This document shows positions 25,206-35,155 of a DNA stretch of 64,000 nucleotides, piece after piece. Position 1 is the first letter of the stretch, and each line of letters starts with the position of its first letter. This stretch comes from an uncultured Pelagibacteraceae bacterium (GTDB lineage: Bacteria > Pseudomonadota > Alphaproteobacteria > Pelagibacterales > Pelagibacteraceae), in the NCBI GenBank assembly GCA_902597865.1, contig CACJZL010000002.1:1-64000 (forward strand). The letters are read 5' to 3'. The notes beneath the pieces are model-generated. The model searched no databases. It was not told the origin of the DNA and was given only the letters and a program-made list of their open reading frames with translations. The translations under genes and the position numbers were made by a program.

Positions 25206-26707
25206 TAAAAAATACCAATTTTTTTATTTTTTTTAATATTTCTACTATTTATTTCAATATTTAATTTGTGTAACTGATTTGACTTTAACTTTCTTAAGTT
25301 CTGAATATCTCTAAGAAATCTATCTGACTCCTTTTTGGGTATAATATCTTTTGTAAGTGTTAAAAACTTTTTAATATAATTAGCCCTTTTGAATGGCCTC
25401 AAACCATAAGGATGAGCGTCTGCTACACCTTGTTCTTCAACAATTTTTTTATTATTTTTTAATGTGACTATAACTTTAGCTCCAAAAGCTTTATTTTTGG
25501 GATTTGGATCATGATAACGTTTCGTCCATTTTTTATCCTCATGGGTTTTAATAGATCTCCATATTTTAATGGTACTTTTTTTTCTTGCTCTAGATTTGCT
25601 ATATGATTTCACGTGGTGCCAATCAGCATCCTCTAAAGCAACAGCAAATATATACATTATTGAGTGATCTAAAGTTTCTCTACTTGCATTAGGATCCATT
25701 TTTTGTGGATCGTTTGCTCCTGTTCCAATTACATAATGAGTATGATGACTTGTATAAATATCTATTTTTTTAATTTCATTTAGATTGTCAATTTTTCTAT
25801 TTAATTTTTTTGCAAGGTCTATAAGTGCTTGTGCTTGATATTCTGCTGAATATTCTTTTGTATAAGTTTCTAGAATAGCTTTTTTTTCCCTATTTTTTTT
25901 TGGAAGTGGTACTTTATATAATGCTTTTTTTCCATCAAGTATTCTTGCAATCACACTATCTTCACCTTCATAAATCGGACTTGGTGCTCCTTCACCTCTC
26001 ATTGCTCTGTCGACTGCCTCTATACCAAGTTTTCCAGCATGCGCAGGAGCAAAAGCTTTCCAACTAGAAATTTCTCCTTTTCTAGATTGTCTTGTTGAGA
26101 CAGTTACATGCAGTGCTTGCTGAACAGCTTGATAGATGGTTTCCGTTTTTAAATTAAGCATTGTTCCTAAACCAGCTGCAACACTTGGACCTAAATGAGC
26201 GATATGGTCCACTTTATGTTTATGAAGACAGATACCTTTAACAAGATTCACTTGCACCTCATATGCAGTAATTATTCCTTTAATAAGGTTTAAGCCGGAG
26301 ACCTTCTTTTGTTGTGCAACAGCCATTAAGGCAGGAATATTATCTCCTGGATGACTATAATCCGCTGCTAAAAAGGTATCGTGAAAATCTAATTCTCTTA
26401 CTGCAGTTCCATTGGACCATGCAGCCCATTCACAATCAAATTTCTTTTTGGAATTAATTCCAAATAAAGTAGCACCATTACGCCTTGAATGTTTCATTGC
26501 CATTTCTCTTGAGGTAATTACAGCTTTTCTGTTTAACGAAGCGATAGCTACAGATGCATTATCAATCATCCTATTTATCACCATATCAACTGAGTCTTTA
26601 TTTAGTTTAGCATTATCGCTTGCAATTTCTGCAATTTTCCACGCAAGTTGATTTTTTTTACTTAGTTTATCTTTTGATGCGAAAACTTTTACTTTATGTA
26701 TTTTCAA
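25205..26707 (-). CDS. prpD: MmgE/PrpD family 2-methylcitrate dehydratase
   Basis: Dehydrates 2-methylcitrate towards 2-methylisocitrate. 500 residues, as usual for PrpD. ASVAIASLNRKAVITSREMAM, GTAVRELDFHDTFLAADYSHPGDNIPALMAVAQ and the DADWHHVKSYSKSRA region are typical. It is first in the minus-strand operon prpD-prpB-prpC. No PrpE or PrpR is nearby, so propionyl-CoA must come from elsewhere, for example from odd-chain or branched substrates or DMSP breakdown. A promoter should lie in the 34 bases between this gene and the upstream phosphatase. Confidence 0.92.
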   Translation of the reverse strand: MKIHKVKVFASKDKLSKKNQLAWKIAEIASDNAKLNKDSVDMVINRMIDNASVAIASLNRKAVITSREMAMKHSRRNGATLFGINSKKKFDCEWAAWSNGTAVRELDFHDTFLAADYSHPGDNIPALMAVAQQKKVSGLNLIKGIITAYEVQVNLVKGICLHKHKVDHIAHLGPSVAAGLGTMLNLKTETIYQAVQQALHVTVSTRQSRKGEISSWKAFAPAHAGKLGIEAVDRAMRGEGAPSPIYEGEDSVIARILDGKKALYKVPLPKKNREKKAILETYTKEYSAEYQAQALIDLAKKLNRKIDNLNEIKKIDIYTSHHTHYVIGTGANDPQKMDPNASRETLDHSIMYIFAVALEDADWHHVKSYSKSRARKKSTIKIWRSIKTHEDKKWTKRYHDPNPKNKAFGAKVIVTLKNNKKIVEEQGVADAHPYGLRPFKRANYIKKFLTLTKDIIPKKESDRFLRDIQNLRKLKSNQLHKLNIEINSRNIKKNKKIGIF

Positions 26708-26741
26708 TTTGTTCCTTCTTGAGTTTAGTACTTCATTTATT

Positions 26742-27431
26742 TTAAGTATTCAAATATTTTGAAACTATTTTCTCAATACCTTGAAAGTTGGTTACCAAGT
26801 GATCATGAGGTATTTCACTTACTTTTTTATCAGTATATCCGTCCTCGAGCAATATAAATGGTAAGTTTGCAGAATTAGCAGCAGCAGAATCTGTTTCACT
26901 ATCACCAATCATTAAGGTTTTTTTTATATCCCCTTGAAGAATTTCAATTACAGAAGTCAAATGTCTAGGATCTGGTTTGCAATAATCAAAAGTATTACTA
27001 CCAGCAACATATTCAAAATAGTCAAAAATTTTTATTTTTTTTAATAAATCAATTGCTAAATGTTCTTGTTTATTAGTACATACTGCCAGTGAAATACCAT
27101 TTTGTTTTGACCATTTCAAAAATTCTATCACGCCATCAATAATCTTACTTTCATTCACAATATTCTTTCCATAGTAATCTATAAAATCTTTAACCATTTC
27201 ATCTTTTACTTTTTTATTTGATATTTTCCCAAATTCTTTTTTGGCTGTTCCCCATATAGATCTTCCAATTAAAGCACCAGCACCTTTACCAACAAGGTTT
27301 CTAATTTCCTCAGTTGTCTTTGTTTCGTACCCAAACTTTTTCATTACATAATTATGTGCATTCATTAGATCTGGAGCTGTATCTACAATGGTTCCATCCA
27401 AATCGACTAAAACTGTGAATTTTTGACTCAT
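26742..27431 (-). CDS. gph: HAD-family phosphatase, phosphoglycolate phosphatase-like
   Basis: A 229-residue haloacid-dehalogenase-type phosphatase. The nucleophile motif is VDLDGTIVDTAPDL (residues 8-21, Asp10 and Asp12), motif II is AVCTNK, motif III lysine is in CKPDPRHL and motif IV is MIGDSETDSAAA. The helical cap is in residues 20-90. The organisation fits Gph, which removes 2-phosphoglycolate made during DNA repair or photorespiration, but related HAD phosphatases with other substrates look similar. Confidence 0.82.
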   Translation of the reverse strand: MSQKFTVLVDLDGTIVDTAPDLMNAHNYVMKKFGYETKTTEEIRNLVGKGAGALIGRSIWGTAKKEFGKISNKKVKDEMVKDFIDYYGKNIVNESKIIDGVIEFLKWSKQNGISLAVCTNKQEHLAIDLLKKIKIFDYFEYVAGSNTFDYCKPDPRHLTSVIEILQGDIKKTLMIGDSETDSAAANSANLPFILLEDGYTDKKVSEIPHDHLVTNFQGIEKIVSKYLNT

Positions 27432-27502
27432 TTTAAAAAAGTATTATTAAGAAATATTTTGTGAATTCTTTATCATAAATACTTATCTATAAGAAAAAAT
27501 CA

Positions 27503-28114
27503 ATGAAACAAACTAATATTCAAAATAAATTTAGAAAAAAATTTTTGAATCAGGGTGTAAAAATGACTGCACCTGAGACTGTTTTTTTTTCAAATGATAC
27601 TAAAATTGGAAAAAATGTAACAATCGAACCATATGTTGTTTTTGGATCGAAAGTAAAAATTAAAAATAATGTGAAGATATTAGCCTTTTCACACCTTGAA
27701 GGTGTAAGTGTTGATAATAATGTTTCAATTGGTCCATACGCACGTTTAAGACCCGGAACTGTTTTGGAAGAAGGTTCAAAAGTCGGCAACTTTGTTGAAA
27801 TTAAAAAATCTCGGTTAAAAAAGAATTCAAAAGCAAATCACCTTACTTATATTGGAGATGCTACAGTAGGTAAAAAATCTAATATTGGTGCGGGTACAAT
27901 TACTTGTAATTACGATGGAGTTAAAAAAAGCAAAACAATAATTGAAGATGGTGCCTTTATAGGATCAAACACATCATTAGTTGCTCCAGTTAAAATTGGA
28001 AAAAAAGCAATTGTTGGTGCTAGCTCTGTAATCACTCAAAATGTCAAAAGTGGTTCTTTAGCGCTTACAAGGTCAAAGCAAACTGAATTAAAAAATTATA
28101 AAAGAAAAAAATAA
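27503..28114 (+). CDS. glmU (C-terminal half): stand-alone glucosamine-1-phosphate N-acetyltransferase (GlmU C-terminal domain)
   Basis: A 203-residue left-handed beta-helix protein that aligns to residues about 228-456 of Glm[60 protein letters not shown] and SLVAPVKIG match it closely; active-site R83, K101, H113 and Y116 correspond to E. coli R333, K351, H363 and Y366. It would acetylate glucosamine-1-phosphate. The N-terminal uridylyltransferase half of about 230 residues is absent; the upstream sequence is a 71-base spacer and a minus-strand gene. It is followed 3 bases later by glmS, the enzyme that makes the precursor. Confidence 0.9.
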   Translation: MKQTNIQNKFRKKFLNQGVKMTAPETVFFSNDTKIGKNVTIEPYVVFGSKVKIKNNVKILAFSHLEGVSVDNNVSIGPYARLRPGTVLEEGSKVGNFVEIKKSRLKKNSKANHLTYIGDATVGKKSNIGAGTITCNYDGVKKSKTIIEDGAFIGSNTSLVAPVKIGKKAIVGASSVITQNVKSGSLALTRSKQTELKNYKRKK

Positions 28115-28117
28115 ATT

Positions 28118-29938
28118 ATGTGTGGAATTATTGGAATAACAAGTAACAAATTAGTTTCTTCACCAATTATAAATTCTTTAAAAAAATTAGAATATAGAGG
28201 TTACGACTCAGCAGGAATTGCTACGATCGACGCTGGCTTCATTAAAGAAGTTAAATGCGAGGGTAGAGTTGAAAGTTTAGAGGAAGCTGTTTCAAAATCA
28301 AAGTTAACAGGGAATGTCGGAATTGGACATGTAAGATGGGCAACTCATGGAATTCCAAACACCATTAATGCTCACCCACATTCATCAGAAAATGTATCTG
28401 TGGTTCATAATGGAATAATTGAAAATTCTACATTGTTAAAAAAGTTTTTAGTTAACAAAGGACATAAGTTTAAATCTCAAACAGATACTGAAGTAATTGT
28501 TCATCTTATTACTGAATACTTGAAAAAAGACAATCTTAAAGATGCAATTATTAAAGTTTTAAAAAAACTTCATGGAAGTTTTGCGCTAGGAATAATCTTT
28601 AAAGACAATCCTAATTTAATAATTGGTGCAAGAAGAGGTTCGCCTTTAGCTGTTGGTTATGGTCCTGGTGAAAATTATTTAGGATCAGATTCTTATGCTT
28701 TAAAATCTATGACAAATAAAATTTCATATCTTAACGATGGGGAGTTTTGTATAATTAAAAAAGATAACGTTGAGTTTTTTAATCAGAGCGGAAAAAAAAT
28801 AAATAAAAAAGTATTACATTTATCATCAAACGAACAAAATTATGAAAAGGGTGACTACAAACATTTCATGGCTAAAGAAATTGATGAACAACCAAATACT
28901 ATCAAAAATTGTGTCAACGAATACATCGACAAAATCAATAATGACATAAATATTTTTAATTTTCCATTTAAAGAAAAGGAAATTAAGTCTATTACATTAA
29001 TCGGATGTGGTACAGCTTATCACTCCTGTCTTATTGCAAAATATTGGTTTGAGCAATTAACATCATTCGATGTTAGTATCGATATTGCTTCAGAGTTTCG
29101 TTACAGAAAAAATAAATTTAAGAAAGATTGTCTTTATATTTTTGTTTCTCAGTCAGGTGAAACTGCTGATACTTATGCAGCTTTAGATCTTTGTAATAAA
29201 AATAAAATGAAAACATGCTCAGTTGTAAATGTTATTGAAAGCTCAATAGCAAGAGACTCTAAATTCGTTTTACCTATTCATTGTGGTCCAGAAATCGGTG
29301 TTGCATCTACTAAAGCTTTCTTAGGACAAATGCTTGTTCTATATATACTTTGCTTAAAATTAGCTCAAAAAAGAAAAGATATAAGTAAAAAAGATTATTT
29401 AAAGAAGATCAAAAATTTATTTAATCTCGCAAAATTAGTTAAACATTCTTTAGAAACTGAAAATAAGATACAATCAATATGTAGTTCATTTGTTGATGCA
29501 AAAGGTTCAATGTTTTTAGGTAGAGGATATTCATTTCCAATAGCATTAGAAGGGGCACTTAAATTGAAAGAGTTAGCCTACGTACATGCAGAGGGTTATC
29601 CCGCAGGTGAAATGAAGCATGGACCTCTAGCTCTTATAGAAGATGGAATGCCAGTAGTAGTGATTGCCCCAAGAGATCAACATTATAAAAAAACTATTTC
29701 AAACATGCAGGAAGTAATAGCTAGGGGAGCTAAAGTTTTGCTTATTACAAATAAAAGCAAAGATGAAGTATATTCTGAAAATATATGGGAGACTATTGAA
29801 GTTGAAAACACAAACGATGATTTGTTTCCTTTTTTAGTTACTATTCCTCTACAAAAACTTGCTTACTATTCAGCATTAAAAAAAGGGTATGACATCGATA
29901 AACCCAGAAATTTGGCTAAATCAGTAACAGTTGAATAA
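28118..29938 (+). CDS. glmS: glutamine-fructose-6-phosphate aminotransferase (isomerising)
   Basis: Makes glucosamine-6-phosphate for peptidoglycan and LPS. 606 residues. After Met removal the catalytic Cys is N-terminal (MCGIIG). The glutaminase domain has RGYDSAG, VRWATHG and HNGIIEN; two SIS sugar isomerase domains follow with CGTAYHS, SQSGETADT, CGPEIGVASTKAF and the C-terminal DKPRNLAKSVTVE. It follows the GlmU half-gene by 3 bases, so the two likely work in one operon for UDP-GlcNAc synthesis. Confidence 0.97.
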   Translation: MCGIIGITSNKLVSSPIINSLKKLEYRGYDSAGIATIDAGFIKEVKCEGRVESLEEAVSKSKLTGNVGIGHVRWATHGIPNTINAHPHSSENVSVVHNGIIENSTLLKKFLVNKGHKFKSQTDTEVIVHLITEYLKKDNLKDAIIKVLKKLHGSFALGIIFKDNPNLIIGARRGSPLAVGYGPGENYLGSDSYALKSMTNKISYLNDGEFCIIKKDNVEFFNQSGKKINKKVLHLSSNEQNYEKGDYKHFMAKEIDEQPNTIKNCVNEYIDKINNDINIFNFPFKEKEIKSITLIGCGTAYHSCLIAKYWFEQLTSFDVSIDIASEFRYRKNKFKKDCLYIFVSQSGETADTYAALDLCNKNKMKTCSVVNVIESSIARDSKFVLPIHCGPEIGVASTKAFLGQMLVLYILCLKLAQKRKDISKKDYLKKIKNLFNLAKLVKHSLETENKIQSICSSFVDAKGSMFLGRGYSFPIALEGALKLKELAYVHAEGYPAGEMKHGPLALIEDGMPVVVIAPRDQHYKKTISNMQEVIARGAKVLLITNKSKDEVYSENIWETIEVENTNDDLFPFLVTIPLQKLAYYSALKKGYDIDKPRNLAKSVTVE

Positions 29939-29995
29939 AAAATAAGTATTCTCTTTTGTCATAATTTCGTTATATATTCATCTTAAGGTTGAAAT

Positions 29996-31375
29996 ATGAA
30001 AAATTGGAAAGTTAATTCTTGGAGAAAACATCCTGTTAAGCATGTCCCATCATATGATGATGAGAAAGAACTTAACATGGTATTAAATAAATTAAAATCT
30101 TCTCCACCATTAGTATTTGCTGGAGAGACTAGACATTTAAAAGATCAACTTGCAGAAGTTGTTGATGGTAAAGCATTTTTACTTCAAGGGGGAGATTGCG
30201 CAGAAAGTTTCGCAGAATTTCATCCTGATAACATCAGGGATACTTTTAAAGTAATTTTACAAATGTCACTTATTTTAACTTATTCAGCATCTTTGCCAGT
30301 TGTAAAACTTGGAAGAATTGCTGGACAGTTTTCTAAACCAAGAAGTGCACCAACTGAAAAACAAGGTGGAAAAGAATTACCAAGTTATCTAGGAGATAAC
30401 ATTAACTCAATAGAATTTAATGAAAAAGCCAGAAGACCTGATCCAAAAAGATTATTTAGAGCTTACTCTCAATCAGCATCTACACTTAATTTGTTAAGAG
30501 CTTTTTCAAATGGAGGTTTTGCAGATTTGAAAAAGGTTCATCTCTGGAATTTGGGATACATTAAAAATAGTCCACAAGCTAAAAAATTCAAAGAGCTAGA
30601 GGATAAAATTGCAGACGCACTTGGATTTATGGCAGCTTGCGGAATAACTCCAGAATTTAATAGAAGATTGTACACAGTTAATTTTTGGACTTCTCATGAA
30701 GCTCTTCATTTGCCATTTGAAGAAAGCATGACAAGAACAGACTCTACTACAGGAGAATACCATGACACATCTGCTCACTTTGTTTGGATCGGTGATAGAA
30801 CTAGACAGTTAGATGGTGGACATGTTGAATTTTGTAGAGGAATAGAAAATCCAATTGGCATTAAATGTGGTCCAACCTCAAAAGCAGATGAGATAGCAAA
30901 AATTTGTGAAGTCATTAATCCTAAAAATGAAAAAGGAAAAATTACTCTTATTTCGAGATATGGACACGATAAAGTTGAAAAATTTTTACCAAAACTTATA
31001 AGAGGAATTAAAAAAGAGGGTCTAAATGTAGTTTGGTCATGTGATCCAATGCATGGAAATACTTTGGTCTCTACAACTGGATTTAAAACAAGACCATTTA
31101 ACAATGTCGTCAAAGAGGTTAAAAATGTTTTTGAGGTTCATCAAAGTGAAGGGTCTTATGCTGGCGGTCTTCATATAGAAATGACAGGTCAGAATGTGAC
31201 AGAATGTACTGGTGGCGCAAAAAATATTTCAGACCAAGATTTATCAAGCAGATACCATACACATTGCGATCCAAGATTGAATGCTGATCAGGCCTTGGAA
31301 TTGGCTTTTTTGATCTCTGATGAGATTAAAAAGAATTCCAATTATGCAAAAAATGCAATTAAAGCGGCATCTTAG
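29996..31375 (+). CDS. 3-deoxy-7-phosphoheptulonate synthase, class II
   Basis: First step of the shikimate pathway: condensation of PEP and erythrose-4-phosphate. 459 residues of the plant/actinobacterial class II (AroA-II) family. LLQGGDCAESFAEF with the metal-binding cysteine, VKLGRIAGQFSKPRSAP, FWTSHEALHLPFE and WSCDPMHGNTL are diagnostic. It lacks the N-terminal extension that carries the Phe/Trp allosteric sites in Mycobacterium. The 57-base spacer upstream holds a TATATT-like -10 at 29973. Confidence 0.95.
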   Translation: MKNWKVNSWRKHPVKHVPSYDDEKELNMVLNKLKSSPPLVFAGETRHLKDQLAEVVDGKAFLLQGGDCAESFAEFHPDNIRDTFKVILQMSLILTYSASLPVVKLGRIAGQFSKPRSAPTEKQGGKELPSYLGDNINSIEFNEKARRPDPKRLFRAYSQSASTLNLLRAFSNGGFADLKKVHLWNLGYIKNSPQAKKFKELEDKIADALGFMAACGITPEFNRRLYTVNFWTSHEALHLPFEESMTRTDSTTGEYHDTSAHFVWIGDRTRQLDGGHVEFCRGIENPIGIKCGPTSKADEIAKICEVINPKNEKGKITLISRYGHDKVEKFLPKLIRGIKKEGLNVVWSCDPMHGNTLVSTTGFKTRPFNNVVKEVKNVFEVHQSEGSYAGGLHIEMTGQNVTECTGGAKNISDQDLSSRYHTHCDPRLNADQALELAFLISDEIKKNSNYAKNAIKAAS

Positions 31376-31412
31376 ACATTTAAAAATTTAATTTTTACAT
31401 TATATAAGAATC

Positions 31413-32150
31413 ATGGATGCATCAAAAAAAGCTATATTTATAAAAGACTGGATATTGAATTATGTTAATTCAATGCCAAAAAAAGCAGAGTCCTTAGTTA
31501 TAGGTATTTCTGGGGGAATAGACTCCTCTGTTTCTAGTACATTGAGCGCAATGACAGGTTTAAAAACTATAGTTTTATCCATGCCAATAAAACAAAAAAA
31601 TACTCAACACGATTTAAGTATAAGACATCAAGAGTGGTTAAAAAAGAATTTTAAAAATGTTCAAGGTCACACAATAGAATTAGATAGTTTGTTTAAAACT
31701 TTTGGAAATACTTTAGGTAAATTTGATAGCGAACATGGGATGGCCAATTCACGTGCTAGATTAAGAATGGCAACTCTTTATCAGGTGGCGGCAGCTAACA
31801 ATGGAATAGTGGTTGGAACAGGAAATAAAGTAGAAGATTTTGGAGTTGGTTTTTATACAAAATATGGTGATGGAGGAGTTGATATATCTCCAATTGCAGA
31901 TTGTAATAAAACAGAAGTATGGGAACTTGGAAGAGAACTAAAAATACTTGATGATATTATTAAAGCAGCACCAACAGATGGTCTTTGGGATGATGGTAGA
32001 ACTGATGAAGGTCAATTAGGTTTATCATATAAAGAAATAGAAGAAGCGATGAATAACGAGAATTCTAAAAATCGAGATAAATATATTCAAATTAGAAAAT
32101 CAAACTTGCACAAAATGGAGCCAATTCCAGTATGCAAGATTCCCAATTAA
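31413..32150 (+). CDS. nadE: ammonia-dependent NAD+ synthetase
   Basis: Amidates deamido-NAD with ATP and ammonia. 245 residues, the short form without an N-terminal glutaminase domain. The PP-loop is VIGISGGIDSSVSSTLSAM (about residues 29-47), RMATLYQVAAANNGIVVGTGNKVEDFGVGFYTKYGDGGVDISPIADCNKTEVWELGRELKI is the deamido-NAD binding region. A TATATA at 31401-31406 ends six bases before the ATG, suggesting a very short leader. 45 bases separate it from cysS. Confidence 0.95.
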   Translation: MDASKKAIFIKDWILNYVNSMPKKAESLVIGISGGIDSSVSSTLSAMTGLKTIVLSMPIKQKNTQHDLSIRHQEWLKKNFKNVQGHTIELDSLFKTFGNTLGKFDSEHGMANSRARLRMATLYQVAAANNGIVVGTGNKVEDFGVGFYTKYGDGGVDISPIADCNKTEVWELGRELKILDDIIKAAPTDGLWDDGRTDEGQLGLSYKEIEEAMNNENSKNRDKYIQIRKSNLHKMEPIPVCKIPN

Positions 32151-32195
32151 TCAAATAGATTCACAAATCCAAATTAAAAGTATATTCCTTATACA

Positions 32196-33557
32196 ATGAA
32201 CAAAGATATATATTTAAGTAATAGTCTAGGTGGAAAAAAAGAAAAGTTCATACCAATAAATCCAAAGAAGGTTAGGATGTATGTTTGTGGACCCACAGTA
32301 TATGATGATCCTCATATTGGTAACGCTAGACCTTTAGTAGTTTTTGATATTCTTTTTAAAGTTCTAAAATGTAAATATGGGAAATCTTCAGTTTTATATG
32401 CAAGAAATATAACTGATGTTGATGATAAAATTATAGATGGTGCAAAAAAAAAAAATATATCAATAGATAAATTAACTAAAGATATTACAAAACGTTTTGA
32501 TGATGATTGTGATTATTTAAATTGTGAAAAACCTTCTTTTGAACCAAAAGCTACTGAGAATATTCCATTAATGATCGATATGATAAATGTTCTTATTAAA
32601 AAAAATAATGCATATGAAAATAAATCTCATGTCTATTTTAATGTATCGAGTTTTAAAGATTACGGAAAACTATCAAATAAAAATGTTGATGAACTTTTCG
32701 CAGGAGCTAGGGTTGAGGTATCAGAAAATAAGAAAAGACCTGAAGATTTTGTTTTATGGAAACCATCAACCGAGGACGAACCTGGATGGGATTCTCCTTG
32801 GGGAAGAGGTAGACCAGGGTGGCATATAGAGTGTTCTGCAATGTCAAAAAAATTTCTTGGAGATACATTTGATATACATGGGGGAGGACGTGACTTATTA
32901 TTTCCGCACCACGAAAATGAAATAGCTCAGTCAAGATGTGCAAATGAAAATAAACCTCTATCAAATTATTGGATACACAATGGTTTTATTACAGTCTCAA
33001 ATGAGAAAATGGCAAAGTCTCAGGGAAATGTTTTTAAGATAAAAGATTTTTATGAAAAGTATAATGGTCAAGTTTTAAGATTAGCATTAATGTCAACTCA
33101 TTATAGGCAAGCAATGGATTGGAATGAAAATTTGTTAACACAATCAAAAAAAACTTTAGATAAATGGTACGAGTGCCAAAAAAAACCAGAAGGCAAGGTG
33201 TTAATACCAGATGATGACTTAGCTCCTCTCTATGATGATTTAAATACACCTGGATATATTAGCAACATTCACAAATTATATGATAAAGCTGCAAAAGGAT
33301 CTGAAAAAGATAAAGAAATTTTTACAACAGCATGTAATTTTATTGGTCTTTTAACTGAGCCAAAATCAAAATGGCTAGAGTTTAAAAAGAATATTTTAGA
33401 AATTTCAGAGGAAGAGATTTTGCAAAAGATAAAAGACAGGAACACAGCTAGAGATAACAAAAATTACCAGTTAGCTGATGAAATAAGAAACGAACTTTTA
33501 GACAAAGGTATTTTAATTGAAGATAAAGATGATAAAACAACTTGGAAAATAAAATGA
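32196..33557 (+). CDS. cysS: cysteinyl-tRNA synthetase
   Basis: Class I aminoacyl-tRNA synthetase, 453 residues. The HIGH-equivalent is YDDPHIGNARP with the zinc cysteine in MYVCGPTVYDD, further zinc ligands are in GWHIECSAM and FPHHENE, and the KMSKS loop is KMAKSQGN. The coding sequence contains 12 consecutive A (32444-32455) within an otherwise intact reading frame. It ends in an ATGA overlap with cimA. Confidence 0.97.
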   Translation: MNKDIYLSNSLGGKKEKFIPINPKKVRMYVCGPTVYDDPHIGNARPLVVFDILFKVLKCKYGKSSVLYARNITDVDDKIIDGAKKKNISIDKLTKDITKRFDDDCDYLNCEKPSFEPKATENIPLMIDMINVLIKKNNAYENKSHVYFNVSSFKDYGKLSNKNVDELFAGARVEVSENKKRPEDFVLWKPSTEDEPGWDSPWGRGRPGWHIECSAMSKKFLGDTFDIHGGGRDLLFPHHENEIAQSRCANENKPLSNYWIHNGFITVSNEKMAKSQGNVFKIKDFYEKYNGQVLRLALMSTHYRQAMDWNENLLTQSKKTLDKWYECQKKPEGKVLIPDDDLAPLYDDLNTPGYISNIHKLYDKAAKGSEKDKEIFTTACNFIGLLTEPKSKWLEFKKNILEISEEEILQKIKDRNTARDNKNYQLADEIRNELLDKGILIEDKDDKTTWKIK

Positions 33558-35155
33558 GTAAAGAACGATTATACATATTTGATACTACATTGAGAGATGG
33601 AGCCCAAACCCAAGGTGTGCATTTTTCAATTGATGAAAAAACAAAGATTGCCCATGCTTTAGATGATCTTGGTGTGGATTATATAGAGGGAGGTTGGCCA
33701 GGGGCTAATCCATCTGATACAGAATTTTTTCAAAAAGGTTTGGATTTAAAAAACTCTACCTTCACTGCTTTTGGAATGACAAAGAAAGCTGGACGAAGTG
33801 CAGAAAATGATCCAGGTTTGTCAGCGATTTTAGATTCAAATACTAAATCTGTTTGTTTAGTAGGAAAGTCATGGGATTTTCATGTTGATGTCGCATTAGG
33901 AATAACTAATGAGGAAAATTTAGAAAATATTAAAGAGACAACAAAACATTTTGTAAAAAATAATAAAGAGTTCATGTTTGATGCCGAGCACTTTTTTGAT
34001 GGTTACAAAGCAAACCCAAAATATGCTTTAGCTTGCATTAAAGCTGCATACGATAACGGTGCTAAATGGATAGTTCTTTGTGATACTAATGGAGGAACGC
34101 TTCCTCATGAGGTTACAAAAATAGTTAAAGAAGTCTCAGAACATATTCCTGGTGAAAATTTAGGTATTCACGCACACAATGATACTGGTAATGCTGTTGC
34201 AAATTCAATTGCAGCTGTTTTATCAGGAGCAAGACAAATACAAGGTACTATAAATGGCTTGGGTGAAAGATGTGGTAACGCTAATCTAATGTCAATTATT
34301 CCAACATTTCATCTTAAAAAAGAATTATCAGATAAGTTTGAAATAAGTATTAAAGAAAAAAATATTAAACAAATTACACAATGTTCAAGATTACTTGACG
34401 AAATACTTAATAGAAAACCTAATAAACATTTACCATATGTTGGTGCTGCAGCATTTTCACACAAAGGGGGCTTACATGTGTCTGCTGTTCAAAAAGATCC
34501 TAAAACTTATGAGCATATAAATCCAGAAGATGTTGGCAATAACAGAAATATAGTCGTTTCTGATCAATCAGGTAAATCAAATATTTTGTCTAGACTTAAA
34601 ACAATTGGAATAGAAATCGAGGAAAACGATCCAAAAGTTAAAAAACTTTTGGAAGAAGTAAAAGACAGAGAATTCATTGGTTACAGTTATGATGGAGCTG
34701 ATGCTTCTTTTGAATTGCTAGCTAGAAGAGTAATGGGAGAAATTCCAAGGTATATCTCAATAAAAGAATATGATGTTTCAGTTTCAAAAAACAATCAGGA
34801 TAAAATTATTTCAAGAGCAAAAGCAAAATTAGAAGTTGATGGTGAACAAATAGTCTGCGAAGGTGAGGGTAATGGACCTGTTCATGCTCTAGACAACGCT
34901 ATAAGAAAAAATGTTACTAAATTAGAAAAATATTCTGAATATTTAAAAGATTTAAAACTAGTTGACTATAAAGTTAGAATTTTAAATACAGGAACTGAAG
35001 CGACCACAAGGGTATCGATTGAAAGCACAGACTCCCAGGGAAAAAATTGGTTTACAATTGGTGTTTCACCAAACATAATTGATGCATCATTTAAAGCTCT
35101 TATCGATAGTTTAGATTTCAAATTATTTAAGGATAAAGCTCCTGCAAGTAAATAA
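33554..35155 (+). CDS. cimA: (R)-citramalate synthase
   Basis: Condenses pyruvate and acetyl-CoA to citramalate, giving 2-oxobutyrate for isoleucine without threonine. 533 residues from ATG 33554, which overlaps the cysS stop; a TTG at 33542 is in frame but unnecessary. N-terminal HMGL TIM barrel: FDTTLRDGAQTQGVHFS with the catalytic Arg and metal Asp, GIHAHNDTGNAVANS with metal histidines, NGLGERCGNANL. A LeuA-type regulatory dimer domain lies at about 410-533. The presence of NGLGERCGNANL and the long C-terminus fit CimA better than LeuA. Confidence 0.93.
   Translation: MSKERLYIFDTTLRDGAQTQGVHFSIDEKTKIAHALDDLGVDYIEGGWPGANPSDTEFFQKGLDLKNSTFTAFGMTKKAGRSAENDPGLSAILDSNTKSVCLVGKSWDFHVDVALGITNEENLENIKETTKHFVKNNKEFMFDAEHFFDGYKANPKYALACIKAAYDNGAKWIVLCDTNGGTLPHEVTKIVKEVSEHIPGENLGIHAHNDTGNAVANSIAAVLSGARQIQGTINGLGERCGNANLMSIIPTFHLKKELSDKFEISIKEKNIKQITQCSRLLDEILNRKPNKHLPYVGAAAFSHKGGLHVSAVQKDPKTYEHINPEDVGNNRNIVVSDQSGKSNILSRLKTIGIEIEENDPKVKKLLEEVKDREFIGYSYDGADASFELLARRVMGEIPRYISIKEYDVSVSKNNQDKIISRAKAKLEVDGEQIVCEGEGNGPVHALDNAIRKNVTKLEKYSEYLKDLKLVDYKVRILNTGTEATTRVSIESTDSQGKNWFTIGVSPNIIDASFKALIDSLDFKLFKDKAPASK

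Noticed and set aside
32444-32455. Run of 12 A in cysS as a frameshift or slippage site
   Set aside because: The cysS frame is complete at normal length with all motifs, so no frame restoration is needed.
32587-32829. Overlapping frames inside cysS on both strands
   Set aside because: They are alternative readings of a certain essential gene and have no independent features.
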